From: Patescibacteria group bacterium
Lineage (GTDB): Bacteria > Patescibacteria > UBA1384 > CAILIB01
DNA length: 6,774 nt
NCBI GenBank assembly: GCA_020696955.1
Contig: JAJFBK010000031.1
Coordinates: 1 to 6,774, forward strand
Reading direction: 5' to 3'
A program made the translations under genes and the position numbers. Positions 5,079-6,774 of this stretch are shown piece after piece. Position 1 is the stretch's first letter; every line of letters starts with the position of its first letter. The notes beneath the pieces are model-generated. The model was given only the letters and a program-made list of their open reading frames with translations, did not search any database and had not been told where the DNA came from.

Positions 5079-6774
5079 CATAATCCTTTCGCCTGCTTCT
5101 GGAATCTTTTCGTCGAGCCTTCCCCTCTCCACGCTCCGTCAAAGCCCTCTCCTCAGCTTCAATCCTTTCATCCTCTTCCCTTTCTTCACGCTCCGCCGCT
5201 TCAACAATATGTTTGAGTTCCCCCATGTAAGCAAGGGCCTCGTCTGAGTTCAAATACTCGGGATGAGTCTCTAGGGTAATAAGGATACTGTCAAGACCCC
5301 TTTTAAGAGTCTCAGCAGGCACATCTTTTGGCAGTGCCAATAATTTCCGCAATCCATCCCTGCTTAAATACCTATTTGCACGCACAGATCCCTCTTCAGT
5401 TAATAGGTTCTCAAAAAGATATTCAGTGCGTCGGGTTATGAGTCCATATCTTGTCGTTTCATCAGTCTCCACCCTATCCTCCCACAACTCATGGACCGAC
5501 TCTTCCTCCAAATTCTTTTCTTTCGAAGGTGTAGCCTCACTCTCAGGATCGCTAGAAACCTCGCTTTCTGCAGCTGAAGCTACTGCTTCGGCACTTACTG
5601 ATTCAGAGTCATCTTTTATCGGCTCGGCCGCTGCAGGGATAGACTCAGCTGCGGTGCCGGCTTCTGCAGGTACAGGCTCAACTTTGGAGCCAACGGGCAT
5701 TGGAGGCTTTCCAACACCAGCAGCCCTATGGACCTCACGGGCGGAGGAACGCCTAGGAAAAAGATCTGTTTCGGGAAGTTCCATCTCTTTGGCAGCACTT
5801 CCACCAGCGGGACCAGATGGCTCAGGCTCAGGATCGGGATCTGAAATCTTGGGGATAGAACCTTTGATCGTCGCCTTTATTTTTCCAAGCACTTCTTCGA
5901 GGGAAGACTTATTGTCTTTATAGTGCCGGCCAGTTTTGCGAAGAGACGCAGCAAACGCCTCATACGCATCCTGCACATCGCCAAAAGGTGTGGCAGGAGG
6001 AAGTAAGAGTATCTTTTTAACGCCCTCCATGGTGGCAGCTTCACTCAGCAACCAATCCTTAACTTCTGGCTTATTAATCGAAACGGCCATTCTCTTCGTT
6101 CTACCACCTAATTCTTCATTCCATTCAGTAGCCGTTGAAGGAAATGGATCGCGCTGCAAGCTTTCTAGCGGGGTTAGGAGCAGTTCTCCATGAGGCCCAA
6201 CTTCAGAATCGCCACCAGGACGACTAGGGGAAGACTTAGGACTGTCATCTGGAATTGAAACTGAGTCACCGGTATCCGGACCTGTCTCTATACCTGAAGT
6301 TTCAGGGATAAAGCCTTCTGGAGTCGGTGCTGAAGAAGCTGGTGGAACAGCAGCACTACTATCTATATGAGATTCCTCCACCTCTGGAATAGCGGCAGGC
6401 TCCTCACCCCCCTCAACCCTCACTTCTTCTGGACTTGAAGATGATTCAACTTCCAAAACAGGCTCCTCAGAGAACGAAGGTTCTGCAGAAGGGGCAGGAT
6501 CTGAATCGGAAGAAACCGGCTCCTCCTCAGTTACCAATCCTTCAAAGCCAATAACTGGCTGCTCCATTTTAGTACTGACCTCTCCAGGCTTTTGAGAAAG
6601 TTCGGCTTTGGTCTTTTTGAAAAGGGCAGCCGCAGCCATAACAGAGCCCAGTCCCATGGCACCCCCATTAAGCAGTCTTTCTTGCAGGCTCTCACCTATT
6701 TTTCCATACAAATTCCTGGCCACGTCTCCACTTAACAAACCGTGCATGTCGGTTTTATGCTGGGCGATTTCCTC
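5053..6774 (-). CDS. long Ser/Glu/Pro-rich protein with two related helical modules (5' end probably outside window)
   Basis: No known family is recognised. The first ATG in the window is at 6747 (564 residues), but the frame stays open through the remaining 27 nt to the edge and that ATG has no Shine-Dalgarno, so the gene probably begins outside. Residue numbers here count from 6747. Residues 1-55 are helical, with a weakly hydrophobic stretch at 25-43 that is too Gly/Ala-rich for a confident membrane helix. Residues about 46-193 are low-complexity, acidic, Ser/Pro-rich and probably disordered. Residues 194-300 form a folded module. Residues 300-410 are another disordered linker with a DPDPEPEP run and Ala/Glu/Ser repeats. 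Residues 412-516 form a second folded module that resembles the first. Residues 517-564 are a highly charged helix ending in a basic, Arg/Lys-rich tail that could contact nucleic acid. It ends in TGA and overlaps the next gene. A scaffold or adaptor for the downstream ATPases is a reasonable inference, no more. Confidence 0.82.
   Translation of the reverse strand, partial: EEIAQHKTDMHGLLSGDVARNLYGKIGESLQERLLNGGAMGLGSVMAAAALFKKTKAELSQKPGEVSTKMEQPVIGFEGLVTEEEPVSSDSDPAPSAEPSFSEEPVLEVESSSSPEEVRVEGGEEPAAIPEVEESHIDSSAAVPPASSAPTPEGFIPETSGIETGPDTGDSVSIPDDSPKSSPSRPGGDSEVGPHGELLLTPLESLQRDPFPSTATEWNEELGGRTKRMAVSINKPEVKDWLLSEAATMEGVKKILLLPPATPFGDVQDAYEAFAASLRKTGRHYKDNKSSLEEVLGKIKATIKGSIPKISDPDPEPEPSGPAGGSAAKEMELPETDLFPRRSSAREVHRAAGVGKPPMPVGSKVEPVPAEAGTAAESIPAAAEPIKDDSESVSAEAVASAAESEVSSDPESEATPSKEKNLEEESVHELWEDRVETDETTRYGLITRRTEYLFENLLTEEGSVRANRYLSRDGLRKLLALPKDVPAETLKRGLDSILITLETHPEYLNSDEALAYMGELKHIVEAAEREEREEDERIEAEERALTERGEGKARRKDSRSRRKDYDGHAEKWR
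5084..5089 (-). promoter_or_regulatory. ribosome binding site that decides the start of the small helical protein
   Basis: AAAGGA on the minus strand is followed by three in-frame ATG codons at 5081, 5078 and 5072, at spacings of 2, 5 and 11 nt. The first is too close; the second or third is likely used. The site lies inside the last codons of the preceding gene. This argues against the longer frame from 5132, which has no comparable site in front of it. Confidence 0.5.
5200..5352 (-). repeat. protein-level repeat copy 2 in the long Ser/Glu/Pro-rich protein
   Basis: Residues 466-516 begin LRKLLALPKDVP and end LKHIVE. The pattern (K/R)K(I/L)L.LP...P followed by an amphipathic helix matches copy 1. 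Exact identity is low (six of the first 27 residues), so this is a diverged duplication or shared fold rather than a recent repeat. Confidence 0.4.
5863..6021 (-). repeat. protein-level repeat copy 1 in the long Ser/Glu/Pro-rich protein
   Basis: Residues 243-295 (counted from ATG 6747) begin VKKILLLPPATP and continue as two or three amphipathic helices ending in K.IKATIK. The segment aligns without gaps for its first 27 residues with copy 2 at 5200-5352 (shared K, L, L, P, P and L at the same positions, plus many conservative hydrophobic matches). A Tyr, a Leu and a Lys also line up after two single-residue gaps. The similarity is visible only at protein level. Confidence 0.4.

Noticed and set aside
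5079..5132. A longer version of the small helical protein starting at ATG 5132.
   Set aside because: It would overlap the preceding gene by 80 nt and has no good ribosome binding site, while AAAGGA precedes the inner ATG cluster.
5815..5845. A short tandem pattern (alternating Asp-Pro and Glu-Pro codons) as a variable-number repeat or regulatory repeat.
   Set aside because: It is only four dipeptides long, with imperfect DNA copies, and fits a disordered linker.
5426..5923. A 165-codon open frame on the plus strand.
   Set aside because: It lies opposite the Ser/Glu/Pro-rich coding stretch, whose skewed codons remove stops on the other strand. Its product is low-complexity Ser/Ala/Gly and shows no recognisable domain.

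Overview
All credible genes lie on the minus strand and read from right to left as one compact block. The window covers five genes: one runs off the left edge and one probably runs off the right edge. No rRNA, tRNA, CRISPR array, insertion sequence or replication origin is visible. The block is a type IV secretion (T4SS)/conjugation-like ATPase locus. It holds two tandem paralogous membrane-transport or DNA-pumping ATPases of the VirD4/TraD/VirB4-like superfamily and three uncharacterised proteins.

Layout in transcription order (right to left): (1) a long protein rich in Ser, Glu and Pro (5053-6774, 5' end open), with two short helical modules that look like diverged copies of each other, separated by disordered linkers; (2) a small helical protein (4671-5078) whose start overlaps the end of gene 1; (3) an 832-residue ATPase with one N-terminal transmembrane helix (2152-4650), 20 nt downstream; (4) after a 46-nt gap with a good promoter candidate, a 175-residue protein with an N-terminal amphipathic helix and two similar beta-type modules (1578-2105); (5) starting 2 nt later, a second ATPase, soluble at its N-terminus, cut by the window edge after 525 residues (1-1575).

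Organism: the base composition is roughly balanced and TGA is used as a stop at the ends of genes 1 and 3, which argues against a UGA-recoding lineage such as Gracilibacteria or Absconditabacteria. From memory, paired T4SS-type ATPases of this kind beside a small 'NYASKSKL...EGD' protein are typical of Candidate Phyla Radiation (Patescibacteria) genomes. That assignment is family-level recall, not something the sequence proves.

How the genes may work together (inference): the membrane-anchored ATPase and its soluble paralogue would power movement of DNA, or assembly of a pilus-like structure, at the membrane. The long disordered protein could be a scaffold or substrate adaptor, and the two small proteins accessory factors. 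No relaxase, channel protein (VirB6/VirB8/VirB10-like) or pilin is visible, so the machine's substrate cannot be named from this window.
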